Of a stretch of 59,135 nt of DNA, positions 21,809-31,116 are shown piece by piece; the first letter of the stretch is position 1, and every line of letters begins with the position of its first letter. This DNA is from Lactifluus volemus (taxonomy: Eukaryota > Basidiomycota > Agaricomycetes > Russulales > Russulaceae): positions 1-59,135 of the forward strand of contig WTXI01000228.1 in assembly GCA_022376515.1 (NCBI GenBank), written 5' to 3'. The translations under genes and the position numbers were made by a program. The notes under the pieces were generated by a model. It was not told the origin of the DNA and did not search any database. It saw only the letters and a list, made by a program, of their open reading frames with translations.

Positions 21809-23134
21809 TCAGTCCTCCTCATCGTCGCTCCCGTAATCAGCAAGTCCCAATCCCGCAGCTGGTCGTTGAACCCTGGTCGGGGGACCAGGCGCATCTGCCG
21901 TTGCAGCGCCATTCCTCCGGCGCAGCTCGGAAAAGTAACGGAGACTTTCCAGCGTCTCTGTGCTGAGCAATCCCTGAGGTCCTGGAGGAGGCACAGGCTC
22001 CTGATATTCTGGCGGCTCCTCCATGACCATAGGCTCATCTGTCTCTGGCCCTTCAATTCGTCTCCGTTTCCCTTCGGGACCATCCGACTCCACATCTATG
22101 TCCTCATCTGCATTTCCATCGTCCGCGTGATAATCGCGACCCTCTTCTAGCGCACGAACGGCCTGCATGGCATCAACCACACGTGGATCCATCCGAGCAC
22201 GGATAGCAGCTTGGCCGATCTCCTCCAGGCGCCGCTTTTCTGCTACCTTGGAAGTAGGGTTCGGGTCTTCCGTCGCCCAGCGGACGTTGAGGATTTCGTC
22301 ATTATCCAGAGACTGACAAGCCATTGCTTCTTTGGCGAATTGCGCGTGGTGCTCCGAGACATAGGTGACAAATGCCACTGAGCGATACTGGAGGATGCGT
22401 ACTACGGACAGAGGGAGGTCTATTAGACGGTAACTGTATCAATAATAACGACGTGAGACGCACTGTGTTCGATGTCGCCCCACTCCTTGAAATGTCGTCT
22501 TACGACTTCTTCTGTCTCAGGACCCGCGCCAGTCTCTTTGATACGCCCGACATAAAGCGTTCGATTTTGTCGCGTAAAAGTGCCGACACCACCCATGTCA
22601 TCACGATAGTCGGAAAACTTGTCACGCGCGAAGCAGTCCTTGCTCGAATCGGGCAACGCGCGTTCGGGGTCCGGGAGTGTGTGCAAGTACTCGCACTCCC
22701 ATCCGTAGGGGCAGCACCCGCGTGAAAAGAAGAGACAACAATAGCGTATTCCGGTTGTATTTGCGCGAGTTAATCCAGCGTCCTTCTTGATATTACAGCG
22801 CGTCTGAGATTTTGTCTTACTAGAAGGAAACGATCAGTAAATGACATGGGCCAAACCGAACCAGGGAATACATACTTGGAGTAATTGTCCTCTCTGTCAC
22901 CGCCAGCCCACTTGTTATACCATATGTCTTCCGTCGAGTGAGTTCAAGGACGATGAATAACAATCGACAAGAACACGCACTGTACTCTTTCCCAGTTTGC
23001 GGTGCTGTCTCCTTGTCAACATCACCGGGTTTTACCTGCTTCCGTGCGGGTTTGAGCTTCTTTTGCTTTGGAACGATTGCTTTTTCAGCCACTGTCTCAA
23101 CCTGAGTTTCAATGTTGCTGTTGCTGTTGCTCAT
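21809..23134 (-). CDS. CWC2: pre-mRNA-splicing factor Cwc2 (CCCH zinc finger + RRM)
   Basis: Component of the Prp19-associated complex that contacts U6 snRNA and helps shape the spliceosome's catalytic centre. Four exons join in phase: 23134-22981, 22927-22876, 22819-22464 and 22401-21809, giving 384 residues. The N-terminal tail is basic. The Torus region reads NIWYNKWAGGDRED. The CCCH finger is CCLFFSRGCCPYGWECEYLH. The RRM has RNP2 TLYVGRI and RNP1-like VAFVTYV, then ILNVRWATEDPNP, all typical of Cwc2. The C-terminal tail is acidic and Pro-rich and ends DYGSDDEED. An alternative ATG lies at 23164. The conserved order and matching phases make this a confident call. Confidence 0.92.
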
Positions 23135-23547
23135 CGTTGACCGTTGAAAGTAAAGTTGTGACAACTCTTTGAGACACCTAACCTTATGTTAAGGTCAATC
23201 TCTGCCCACGCACCCCACGCACCCTTACACATCATATTTTTTTTCGCTTCTTAACATTAACTTGTTACACTATCCAAATGTCACACAAAAACGCTTCTTT
23301 GTCAAGATAGATCCGGCATATCGAACGAAGACGGGATAGGTAAATAGTTCACGGAGGGCGTAGTGCATCACGTGCGCTGGCATGCTTCGCGCGCGGCTGT
23401 ACGATGGATTCATGCCAGTTACACTACTAGGGAATGGTATCCGTAAAGACGAGAACGGGTAAATATGTGTAAGTGGGTATTGGATAAGACTTATGAAGAG
23501 CTGATTATCCATTATCATGATGATCGTCGAAAGGAGCCAAGCCTAAT
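23135..23547. other. spacer between Cwc2 and F-box genes
   Basis: Holds the Cwc2 promoter (a poly-T tract at 23238-23245) and the 3' side of the F-box gene. No other feature seen. Confidence 0.35.
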
Positions 23548-25221
23548 CTAAAACCATCGTCCCCCTCCTTCACTAGAGTTGCCGTCGGCATGGGCCGAGG
23601 TTTTGTTGAACCCCCCGGCCGGCAGTTGGATGTGCGGCTGTGACGCTGGCTTCTCCGTGGGCCCTTGCACATTGACATTGACGACAATCTCACAGAGCAA
23701 TTGAATTCCACGGCTGGGGACCAGACATGATCGTAGATCAAGCACGTCAAGTGGGACCCTCTGTTCGACACGCCACATGAGCATGTCACACAGACGGTTT
23801 GTATCCCGCATGGTGAATGGAACACTGGAGAAAATGAGTGTTGTGAGTGAGGGCAGTGGTGGCCCATCTGGAGGTGTGGCTTTCGATAGGGCGTCTACGA
23901 ATGGTCCCATTGCCTCGTGGTGGAGACGTACACGCTCCAGTAATGGCCATTGTAGAGTGTGCCTAGCCCAAAACTGAATGGAGAGCCGCGTATACTTTGC
24001 TATGGTGAGGGAAATGAGAGAGGTCAACGGAAGCGCCGTTAGCACCCCCTTGTAGATGGCGTCGCCTGTCTCAAACAAAGGCCGGGAGGTCATATATATG
24101 CCAGAGAACATCGCTCGTGGGGGTAGCGTTGGGATGGCGGACAAGGGGTCACCGCTCTCCCCCTTGTCAGCGTCCGGGTCGGTATACACAAAGACTTCCG
24201 GGTGACCTTGGTTGCCATGAATGAAGACGCTTTGAAGGGGACTGGTGTCATGAAACCCATAGGCGTGGCGCGCAAAGCTGCGGGTTACTGATTGTACGTC
24301 GAGGCCGGCTGGGTGTTTAGAATGGGCACGAACACGTAGCTGGGTGATTGCTGGAAGAATGATATGAACGAGGGCAAACGCGCAGTCTACCACGTATCCA
24401 GAAAGGTCGAGTCTTGTGAGAGAGGGAAGCATAATCGTTTGTATTCCAACGTGACCCTCGATGGTGATTGGGGGGGCGTCGGGGGTGGAAAAATCGAAAG
24501 AGAGCCATTCTATCTGTGGAATTTCTTCCAGTGCTTTCAACCACTGATATAGACTCGGTCTTCTGGTCACTTGAATAAGCGCTAGTTCTCGCAAACTTTT
24601 GAATGGAGTGAATAGAGGTAAATCCCAAGCAATGTTACTGTTCTTGAGTTCGAGACGGAAGAGCTGAGGAACTTTGTCGTCGAGACGGGTGGGAGCGACA
24701 AATGGATATCTGTGTTGAAGGTCTATTGCCACCCTGGGGTCACCCACGAGTACAAGACATTCGAGAGCGGGCATAGACGATGAGAGAAGCGAGAGGGTCA
24801 ACTCTTCAAGGTCTCGGAATCTTGCGGTGATGCTAAGGTAAGAAATGCGAGAGACATGCGCTCGGAGGTGACTTCGAAGGGCTCTGTGCTGGTCTTGTGT
24901 CCAGCGAACTCGACTGAGGTTGACAGTGAAATGTAGGGGTGCATTGATGGCCCGGAGAAGCATATGGGCCACGCCGGCGAAGCTCAGAACGTTAAAGTCA
25001 ATGTGACTCCAAAGGTGAGGGAGGTTCAGTGCAATCTCGCGCCATTGATAGCACACGTGAGATACACGCAGCCATGCAAGTGGGTCAGGATTTTCGCGAG
25101 ATGGGGGTGGTGTATATTCTCCAAGTAATGGCAAGAAGGAGAATATCGTCGCGAGGATTTCGGGAGGTAGACGAGAAATGGGAGATGGAAGATTTGGTTC
25201 GTTTGATATTTTCATTTTCAT
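23548..25221 (-). CDS. F-box protein
   Basis: Predicted substrate-recognition subunit of an SCF ubiquitin ligase, binding Skp1 through its F-box. The frame is open from 25386, but the methionine at 25221 (MKMKISNEPNLPSPI) lies just before the F-box, and the upstream residues look like leader sequence, so I chose it (557 residues). The F-box is ISRLPPEILATIFSFLPLL followed by WLRVSHVCYQWREIALNLP and LWSHIDF, the usual basidiomycete form. The rest has irregular leucine-rich spacing (LFRLELKNSNI, LRELALIQV, LTRLDLSGYVV) suggesting a degenerate LRR solenoid that binds a target. No introns. Such genes are highly expanded in agaricomycetes, so the target cannot be guessed. Confidence 0.85.
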   Translation of the reverse strand: MKMKISNEPNLPSPISRLPPEILATIFSFLPLLGEYTPPPSRENPDPLAWLRVSHVCYQWREIALNLPHLWSHIDFNVLSFAGVAHMLLRAINAPLHFTVNLSRVRWTQDQHRALRSHLRAHVSRISYLSITARFRDLEELTLSLLSSSMPALECLVLVGDPRVAIDLQHRYPFVAPTRLDDKVPQLFRLELKNSNIAWDLPLFTPFKSLRELALIQVTRRPSLYQWLKALEEIPQIEWLSFDFSTPDAPPITIEGHVGIQTIMLPSLTRLDLSGYVVDCAFALVHIILPAITQLRVRAHSKHPAGLDVQSVTRSFARHAYGFHDTSPLQSVFIHGNQGHPEVFVYTDPDADKGESGDPLSAIPTLPPRAMFSGIYMTSRPLFETGDAIYKGVLTALPLTSLISLTIAKYTRLSIQFWARHTLQWPLLERVRLHHEAMGPFVDALSKATPPDGPPLPSLTTLIFSSVPFTMRDTNRLCDMLMWRVEQRVPLDVLDLRSCLVPSRGIQLLCEIVVNVNVQGPTEKPASQPHIQLPAGGFNKTSAHADGNSSEGGGRWF

Positions 25222-25627
25222 TTGAACAATAATGGACGAGATTGATATGTGGAAATGGAGAAAGAAGTGAGTGGCTTCGATGGACCGTGGCCTAGTTCTA
25301 GTAGTAGCCCTCGACGCGATCACGTGTAGAACATCGCCACAGCCAGGAATCTCGCCACTCGCCACTCGCCACAACCATCCCGCCACAGCTGAACTTATTG
25401 TCTTATGGTTCTTGATGACGAGGCCACTTTCATTTCATTGTTGACAAAATTATTTAATTTCAGAAAACAAAAGTATCGCGTCACGGTCGCGGGCATGGCC
25501 ACAAGTACTCTACAGAGTTGGCTTTAAAGTGAGCTGTGTCACGCTCCGAGCTGGCGCTCGTGCTACGGTACTTATTTTGCCTTGTGTGAACGATTGAACA
25601 ATCACGCCTTCCTCTTTTACCACCATC
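25222..25627. other. F-box gene promoter region
   Basis: A direct repeat CGCCACTCGCCACTCGCCAC lies at about 25353-25373. No gene is recognised. Confidence 0.3.
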
Positions 25628-25920
25628 ATGTCAAACCGTCAAAGTACTGACGTATGGTGCCTTCTTATTGATCACCAGAGACGACCTGCTTTCGGACGTG
25701 CCTTCTCAGTAATGGTTTCTTCCGATGACTATCCAAGTTTTTGACGATAAAGATCTGATTTCGGCGAAGCAGGTTCGCTAGAAGTGGCGACGTATTCTCG
25801 CTACTGGAACGCGGATACGGTGAAACATCCAAACGGTGCAAGAGAGGGATTACCATTTAAATATACCCACGACGAATTCAGATTTTTGAGGGGTGTTGCC
25901 CATAATTCGGGAGAGTAAAA
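25628..25920 (+). pseudogene. Crinkler (CRN) header relic with internal deletion
   Basis: An ATG at 25628 opens a frame that keeps the start of a Crinkler-type ubiquitin-like header (WCLLIDHQRR ... AFSVMVSSD) and stops at a TGA after about 38 residues. The bases 25695-25730 closely match 31188-31222 in the Crinkler-kinase gene. Bases 25815-25915 then match 32920-33015, the far 3' end of that same gene (shared phrase AAATATACCCACGAC). Nearly the whole 1.7-kb middle is therefore absent. It is a deletion derivative of an effector-like gene and cannot encode the kinase. The Crinkler assignment rests on the header motif only. Confidence 0.6.
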
Positions 25921-26595
25921 AAAGGAGAGGGTATATAATACGGTCGCGACCCTGGAGCTAGTAACGTAGCTTAGTCGCGACTACTTTCTCGCTATGTAAT
26001 TAGTGACTTACTGTCCACCTCTTTCTTGTGAGCTGTTGGTTTCTTCGATCCACTGGTTCAAGTTCCACCCTTCAGCTTCCCCAATGAGGTTTTTATTTAA
26101 TAATCACCCCACTGAGTCTACATCTATATTGCATCGCGTCGTGTATTCATAGTTACCAGGCCTCACTGGAAATGGCCCACTACTGCCAGTGCCAGCGGTA
26201 CGACACCCTGCAAGTGCAATTTTTCCTGGGGCTTGACGCAAGTACAGCCTGGGCATCATTCAAGTTTATGTCGATAGATGACGCCCTCAACAGCTTACCA
26301 CGGTTATCTGAGCGGTCCGTTCCAAACACCTAAATGTCACTAAGCGCCCCAGGAAGAAAGGATCGCCTTTCGTTAACTGCGTATTCAGGTACATTACAGA
26401 CCACCAAGCTCAAGAAGCTGATCCCATACAACTAAGAGCCCATCCTATGCCTTGGTGAGGACTAAGACCTATTAAACCTCCATTTTTTTTTACACTCGTC
26501 AGTCATCCCCGAATTTGGCGATTCCCAAAGCACTGCATACGCGTGCACCATAGATCCCAACATACTCGATTCATCTCACTCCTTGCTTAGTCCAT
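25921..26595. other. intergenic, possible degraded repeat
   Basis: From about 26500 the sequence resembles 33897 onwards (shared GTCxTCCCCGAATTTGGC), so the right end belongs to the duplicated phosphatase block. A weak tRNA-like A/B box pair occurs at 25968-26065 but no cloverleaf forms. Confidence 0.35.
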
Positions 26596-27270
26596 TCACA
26601 GATATGTCACATCCATGACCATAGGTGGGTGCTGATCCACGTGTATTGACTGACTTTCCTGTGCTCCCCGTGTTAGCTTGTGAATGACCATCTGTTCAAC
26701 CACGCGAACCTTGATATCGATGACAACACGTATCCAATTGGCGTTTTCAAGATAATCGTATTCCTGAGTATAGTCGAATTTACATGTTATGGCTTGGTTT
26801 GAACTCATCTGGAGCAATTCATAGATCATTTCGTATAGGCATCGGCGATGGCCAACAACTGCGAGATGTGTGTCAGTGCTACCCTCTTTGGCCGCTTTCC
26901 ACACATGGGGGAGTAGAAGTTCGGTGATAGCTTTTTTTGAGCGCTCCCCAAGGTCAACGAGGCTCTCGCCTCCCGGGTACTTCTCATCGTCACTAATGAA
27001 CTCCGGATATAAGCCAAGCTTCATTTCTTCCTCGAGAGTGACATATAGATAAATTCTAGGAGTGCACGGTTTTCCTTCTGCAATTCCAGGGTCCAGTTCG
27101 CGAAGAAGTTCAGACGAAACATAAGTTGGCTTCGGGTCCTTCTGTTGCTTGTATAGAGCCTGTGCGGTGGTGGATGCACACTTTAGATCTGATGCGTAAA
27201 TGGCGGTGAAGTGGGTGTCTGCGAAGGATCCTGCAAGAACGCGCGCTTGCTATTCACGCCGTCGCATTGA
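26596..27270 (-). pseudogene. histidine-phosphatase (phosphoglycerate-mutase-like) copy 1, 5'-truncated
   Basis: The minus strand reads QARVLAGSFADTHFTAIYASDL, then TAQALYKQQKDPKP, RELDPGIAEGKP, YPGGESLVDLGERSKKAITE and THLAVVGHRRCLYE. This matches the histidine phosphatase clan: SDLxRA, the RE motif, the acidic GES loop and the second catalytic His in VVGHG. Here the GHG motif has become GHR. The first catalytic motif (RHG) that should start the protein is not seen; upstream the frame is broken and only KRG appears at the expected place. The copy is about 84% identical by eye to 34187-34860 and shares its upstream DNA to about 27640. Probably inactive. Confidence 0.6.
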
Positions 27271-27915
27271 ACGTTAGGACCGATGCGTTGATATCCAGTC
27301 AAGAACGCACGCTCATTCCTGATGAAACATATGAGCCATGTCCGAGTGATTGATCGTGGAACACGTACCACGCTTAGTAAGAGGTACATCTTTCCGGTCC
27401 CATATGGGTAGCTATTGTGAGATGAGTCACAACTGAAGGACCGCAAACAAGCTGTGGGGAAGAGTCATACCAAGTCATCTGTAGACTCTGCATGTCTTAT
27501 CTATGGAAATTGAGGAATCTGTAATTGTGTATGAGATGAGACGGGAAGGCTCACGAAAGTAACGATGATGGAACTAGACATGGGGCCCAAATGTGCAGCC
27601 CAGAGTTGCGGGTGGGGCTGACTACTTATACCGATTTGCCGCTAGATACACACCTTGAAGGGGCCGCCGATTGAGCAGATGAATGTTTAACAGGAGCAGT
27701 CTGCGGGAAAATGAAAGGCGTCGGGTACAGGGGTAGGGGGTGCCAGAAATTGGGTAGCTTGCCGGGAAATGCAAAGCCTGTCGGAAAATGGCAATTGAAC
27801 AGGGGTAATGCCGCTTCGGGTCCATCCGAGTCTTGCGCATCTGCAAGGCACTTTTGGGGTCCCGTTCGAGCTTGACTTTTACAGGATGGCTTGACTTTTA
27901 CAGGGTGACAATGAC
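27271..27915. other. duplicated 5' flank of phosphatase copy 1
   Basis: 27280-27640 matches 34870-35230 (shared TCTGTAGACTCTGCATGTCT and CTCACGAAAGT). Beyond 27650 the similarity fades. No other gene is seen. Confidence 0.5.
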
Positions 27916-28502
27916 TTAGCTCCTCTTTCCGGACCTAAAACGCAAAAAGGCGCGTATGTTAGTACTAGACGATGATGCACGTACAAGGCCCCAATAGTAA
28001 ACTAGTAGTATTAGTCGCGTGTGTCTTTCAGGATTAGATACGGAGCCGAGGCTACTTGCCTGATAGTACTCTTGGCCTTCTCGAGCTCTTCGATCGTCTT
28101 TGTCTCCTTCAAGTGATCCTCCTGGGCCAGATGGCGGTATCGTAGCTTAAATGTCCACAGCTAAGCCTTCTTTCATGCAGGTGCACAGAAAGACCTCCTC
28201 TGGGAGCTTACCTGACCACTTTCCGCATATGCGTTATACCCTCCGGCTCAGGAATACCCACTCAGTCGGCTGTACATCTGGGTTTGCACCACTCCAGAAC
28301 GCACCTCATCATACCAGTCCGGCATTTTGCCTGGGCTCTCGCGCAGAGTCTCCACGATACGGTGCCCGCTCTCAATGCCAACGCCCGGCCGCGTACCCGC
28401 TTTGCGACTCTGTGGATCGTCGAGCCACGTCTCAAGCTCCTCTGCTGTCATATTGACCTGCTCGTTGAAGAGCGCTATAACTTCCGAGTCTGGTTTTCCC
28501 AT
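27916..28502 (-). CDS. DUF3140-family protein
   Basis: Small soluble protein of unknown function, found in bacteria and fungi. The start at 28502 gives MGKPDSEVIALFNEQVNMTA then EELETWLDDPQSRKAGTRPG, and VGIESGHRIVETLRESPGK, the hallmark order of DUF3140 (VNMxxxELExWL ... GHxxGRxIVxIL). Later exons give HMRKVV, then RHLAQEDHLKETKTIEELEK. An intron near 27990 appears to start with GC (CAG|GCAAGT), a permitted variant donor. The usual C-terminal NWGHDP motif is missing; instead it ends RSGKRS and TAA at 27916-27918. The junction before RHLAQ does not fit in phase with the best donor, so a one-base deletion is possible. An upstream ATG at 28559 is an alternative start. Confidence 0.65.
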
Positions 28503-29046
28503 CGCACTAGGAGAAGAGGATGCGTTTGGAGAAAACGAGACGATGGATATGTTGTTCAATAGTTGAGTTCTTGAGTTACATTCCTATCAAAGCTGAAAGT
28601 AAAGGTATCGTCATTGGTGCGCCATATAGGAATCTCAGACGTGGATGTCACCCGATTGACATGGCCAGTCGATCCAACAAGGCTTACAGACCGTTCGTCT
28701 TTGGAATATCAACGCATGAACATTCGAATAGACAATGGAATACGAAGTAAATCCAAATACAAGCCTGAGACCACCCAAGTTGAGTTCCCTTATATCATGA
28801 TCGCCTCACTTGCTAAGCACATTGGTGCACCACACACTGGGGCCGCCTTGCAGCGAGCCGTTCTATATGCCCCCCATCCTACACGACCGAACCACCTTAG
28901 CCGGATCTCTTCAGATCGCTCTTAGACCGGAGCGCATGCACATGCATGCGCCGAAGCTCTCTCTTCCTGGCAAGAACAGAGGATGTGATCAGAGAATTTT
29001 ACAACTTCAACCGCACGGTCGGTGCAGCGTTGGCTCTGCTACTTCT
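28503..29046. other. intergenic, nothing recognised
   Basis: Upstream of the DUF3140 gene and left of the inverted-repeat element. No motif-bearing frame found. Confidence 0.35.
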
Positions 29047-29614
29047 CGCTAGCGTGAATGGAAACTAGGTTAGTACTAGGAATGGCTAAGTGAGGCTAGT
29101 CACGTTACGATTTCCTTGATGGCCCACTTCGCACTAGAAAGAACCTCTTACTGACAGTCCCAAATCATGAGCAAGACTCTCAACAATCTAGCGCTATGAC
29201 ATTATCGGTCCCCAGTAGATATGTCGCAGTTGAGACGGACTACTAGCATCTTCGAAGTTAGATGTAGCACTCGGTGGTGTCAGTAAGGTTGGGGTCCCGA
29301 ATTTGTCGCTTATGCTATGCACTCCTAACTTAGAACGGGTTCAGCACACCCTGAAATTTAGACTCCGAGTTAAGTTAACTCGGCTTGAATGAGCTTTACT
29401 TACAGTAGAATGGGTGAAATAAATCCGTACAGTACTAGTGGTTCCATGACCCACAAAACAGGTGACATAAACACGCACTAGATGAAACAACGAACTACTG
29501 GACCCGAATTAATACCCGGTCTCGGGTGCGTAGCGCGATGGAGCAGGCCACAAGGCAGGCCATCAGGAAAATCGCAATGTGACCATTCCTAGTAATCTAG
29601 TTTTCACGCTAGCG
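29047..29614. mobile_element. MITE-like inverted-repeat element, copy 1 (about 568 bp)
   Basis: The ends are inverted copies. The left end starts CGCTAGCGTGAATGGAAACT and the reverse complement of the right end starts CGCTAGCGTGAAAACTAGAT. Similarity continues inward through TACTAGGAATGG and GTCACxTTxCGATTT, with a 13-base gap. There is no transposase frame inside. The outermost CGCTAGCG is itself palindromic, so the exact end and any target duplication are uncertain. A related copy lies at 38732-39353, also just upstream of a small secreted-protein gene. Confidence 0.65.
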
Positions 29615-29847
29615 GGGTGGCTAGTAGTCGGACTAATCCGGCCTTGACGGACCCACTAAATTCCAATGCAAAGAACACACGTATCGACACGCTGCAGGCA
29701 TTAAGCCTGATTTGGTTAGTTGTTCCGTCAGAACTGAATTGATTAACGTTGAAAATCTCCCGTAGTTTGCGCGGTGGCTCAGTGCTTCTGATATCGGCAT
29801 AATTCTTCTCCAGAGACCTCAACTGTCACAAACTTGAGCTGTCTCGG

Positions 29848-29855
29848 TATAAAAA
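29848..29855 (+). promoter_or_regulatory. TATA box of small secreted protein gene 1
   Basis: TATAAAAA lies 89 bases before the ATG at 29937. The paralogue has the same box at exactly the same distance (39700 to 39789), within a conserved CACCAACG-type leader. Confidence 0.7.
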
Positions 29856-29936
29856 CTGGGGCCATCCCCTCCTTCTCTCACCAACGTCATCACCCTTGAA
29901 GCGTTTTATCCTTTCACATTACTTGCTGTGAACACA

Positions 29937-30132
29937 ATGATGTTTATGAAGACCGTCTTGGCTCTCTCTTTCGCTATTCTCGCTCTCGCTGCTCCTTCTC
30001 CACAGGGGGACCCGCTTGCAGGCTTGGAAACGAGCTTGGACGACATACTCGATGGTATGTCCTGTTGAACCCATGCCTACATGGTGCAAGCTTAACTGAC
30101 CTAAACTAGGTGTTGATCTGACTGGGAACTGA
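29937..30132 (+). CDS. small secreted protein 1 (46 residues, two exons)
   Basis: Unrecognised family. Exon 1 (29937-30054) and exon 2 (30110-30132) are joined by a 55-nt GT-AG intron with a CTGAC branch site. The precursor begins MMFMKTVLALSFAILALAAP, a textbook signal peptide likely cut after an Ala-x-Ala-type site. The predicted mature part is only about 25 residues, acidic (LETSLDDILDG), and has no cysteine; it ends DLTGN. The gene is too short for most gene finders. A paralogue at 39789-40004 shares signal peptide, intron position and phase, TATA box and downstream DNA, but almost nothing in the mature part. That it is secreted is inferred; its role is unknown. Confidence 0.7.
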
Positions 30133-30599
30133 CGATGGTAGTACCTATTGAATATTTCCACCTGACGAGTTTATTGACTTCTGCAGACCAGCCCCATCAG
30201 GATCCACTATATACATAGTACAAGCATGCTTATTGCACGTTATGTTACCAGAGGCTGATATGTTGGTTCATGGTTCTTGCATATCAGCAATGTCAGGGTC
30301 CACCTTTCACGTTGTCAATCCTTTCGCTCTATGTGCCAGTGGGGATTTATTCTGCGATCTTTTTGTCGCACCACACAGACAACATAACTTTTGTGAGATG
30401 TTCTTGATGTAATAGCTGCCGTGAGCGTGTGTGAGTTCCCGGCGAGAAACGAAAAGAGCAAGGAAAGATTGACATGAAACAGAACAAACAGGGAATGGTC
30501 GGATGCTTGGATGGCGATCTCTTCGCCCCGATGAGGAATAGGAGCCGTGCAGTCGGAGGGCATCGAGAGAGAAGCGTATAGCTGCAGAGAGAGCTCATC
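30133..30599. other. 3' flank of small secreted protein gene 1 and duplicated junction
   Basis: 30160-30400 matches the 3' flank of the paralogue (40020-40255). It holds an inverted repeat GCTGATATG (30254-30262) with CATATCAGC (30280-30288). 30495-30600 matches 35617-35740 (shared GAGGAATAGGAGCCG). At 30600 that similarity switches to permease sequence. Confidence 0.6.
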
Positions 30600-31045
30600 A
30601 TCAGTGCGATGGTTGCCAGTGAGAACATCTATAACTGTACTAGTAGCGCGCTTATTCCTTACGAGAGAAACGTTCTAGTTACCGTATCGAGGATGGAAGA
30701 GGGTAACAAATTTGTGAGGAAGAACAAGGCCTAAAATGTCAAGGATTAAAGGACTCGTTAGTGACGAAATGGGAATGACGTACTGTTACGAGCTCCAAGG
30801 ATAAGTGGATCGCACAAGGGATTTCGCGTGTTGGGTGGCGCATCTTCCTCTTCCCAGCGAGATAATCGGCTTGATTTAAGCCATCAAATGATCAAATACC
30901 GGCGTATAAAGCGAGCGCATACGACGCAGCCGTAGGGGGTGGGTTCCAAGTACCCGCACGCTTCGTCGTGTGACTCGTGCCCAAAGCATTTATGAATAAA
31001 TCCAAGCACGATAGCGGAGAGCCTCTGACCTTCCTCGCATCAACA
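30600..31045 (-). pseudogene. internal fragment of an amino-acid permease
   Basis: 30600-31045 matches 36935-37380, which lies in the middle of the permease gene 36089-38426. Recognisable pieces include IVLGFIHK and GYLEP. The 5' exons and the 3' end of the transporter are absent and the frame is broken. At its left edge the homology jumps to sequence that in the full locus lies beyond the permease 3' end, so about 1.2 kb was deleted. Confidence 0.7.
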
Positions 31046-31116
31046 CTATTCTCAATTGAAATGCACTTACTGTACCATCGCAAAGACATGTTCCAAGTCT
31101 CAAGTCTCCGTCACGG

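Noticed and set aside
25968..26065. tRNA-like A box (TAGCTTAGTCG) and B box (GGTTCAAGTTCC), possible SINE
   Set aside because: No cloverleaf forms, spacing is long, there is no clear tail or target duplication, and I found no second copy.
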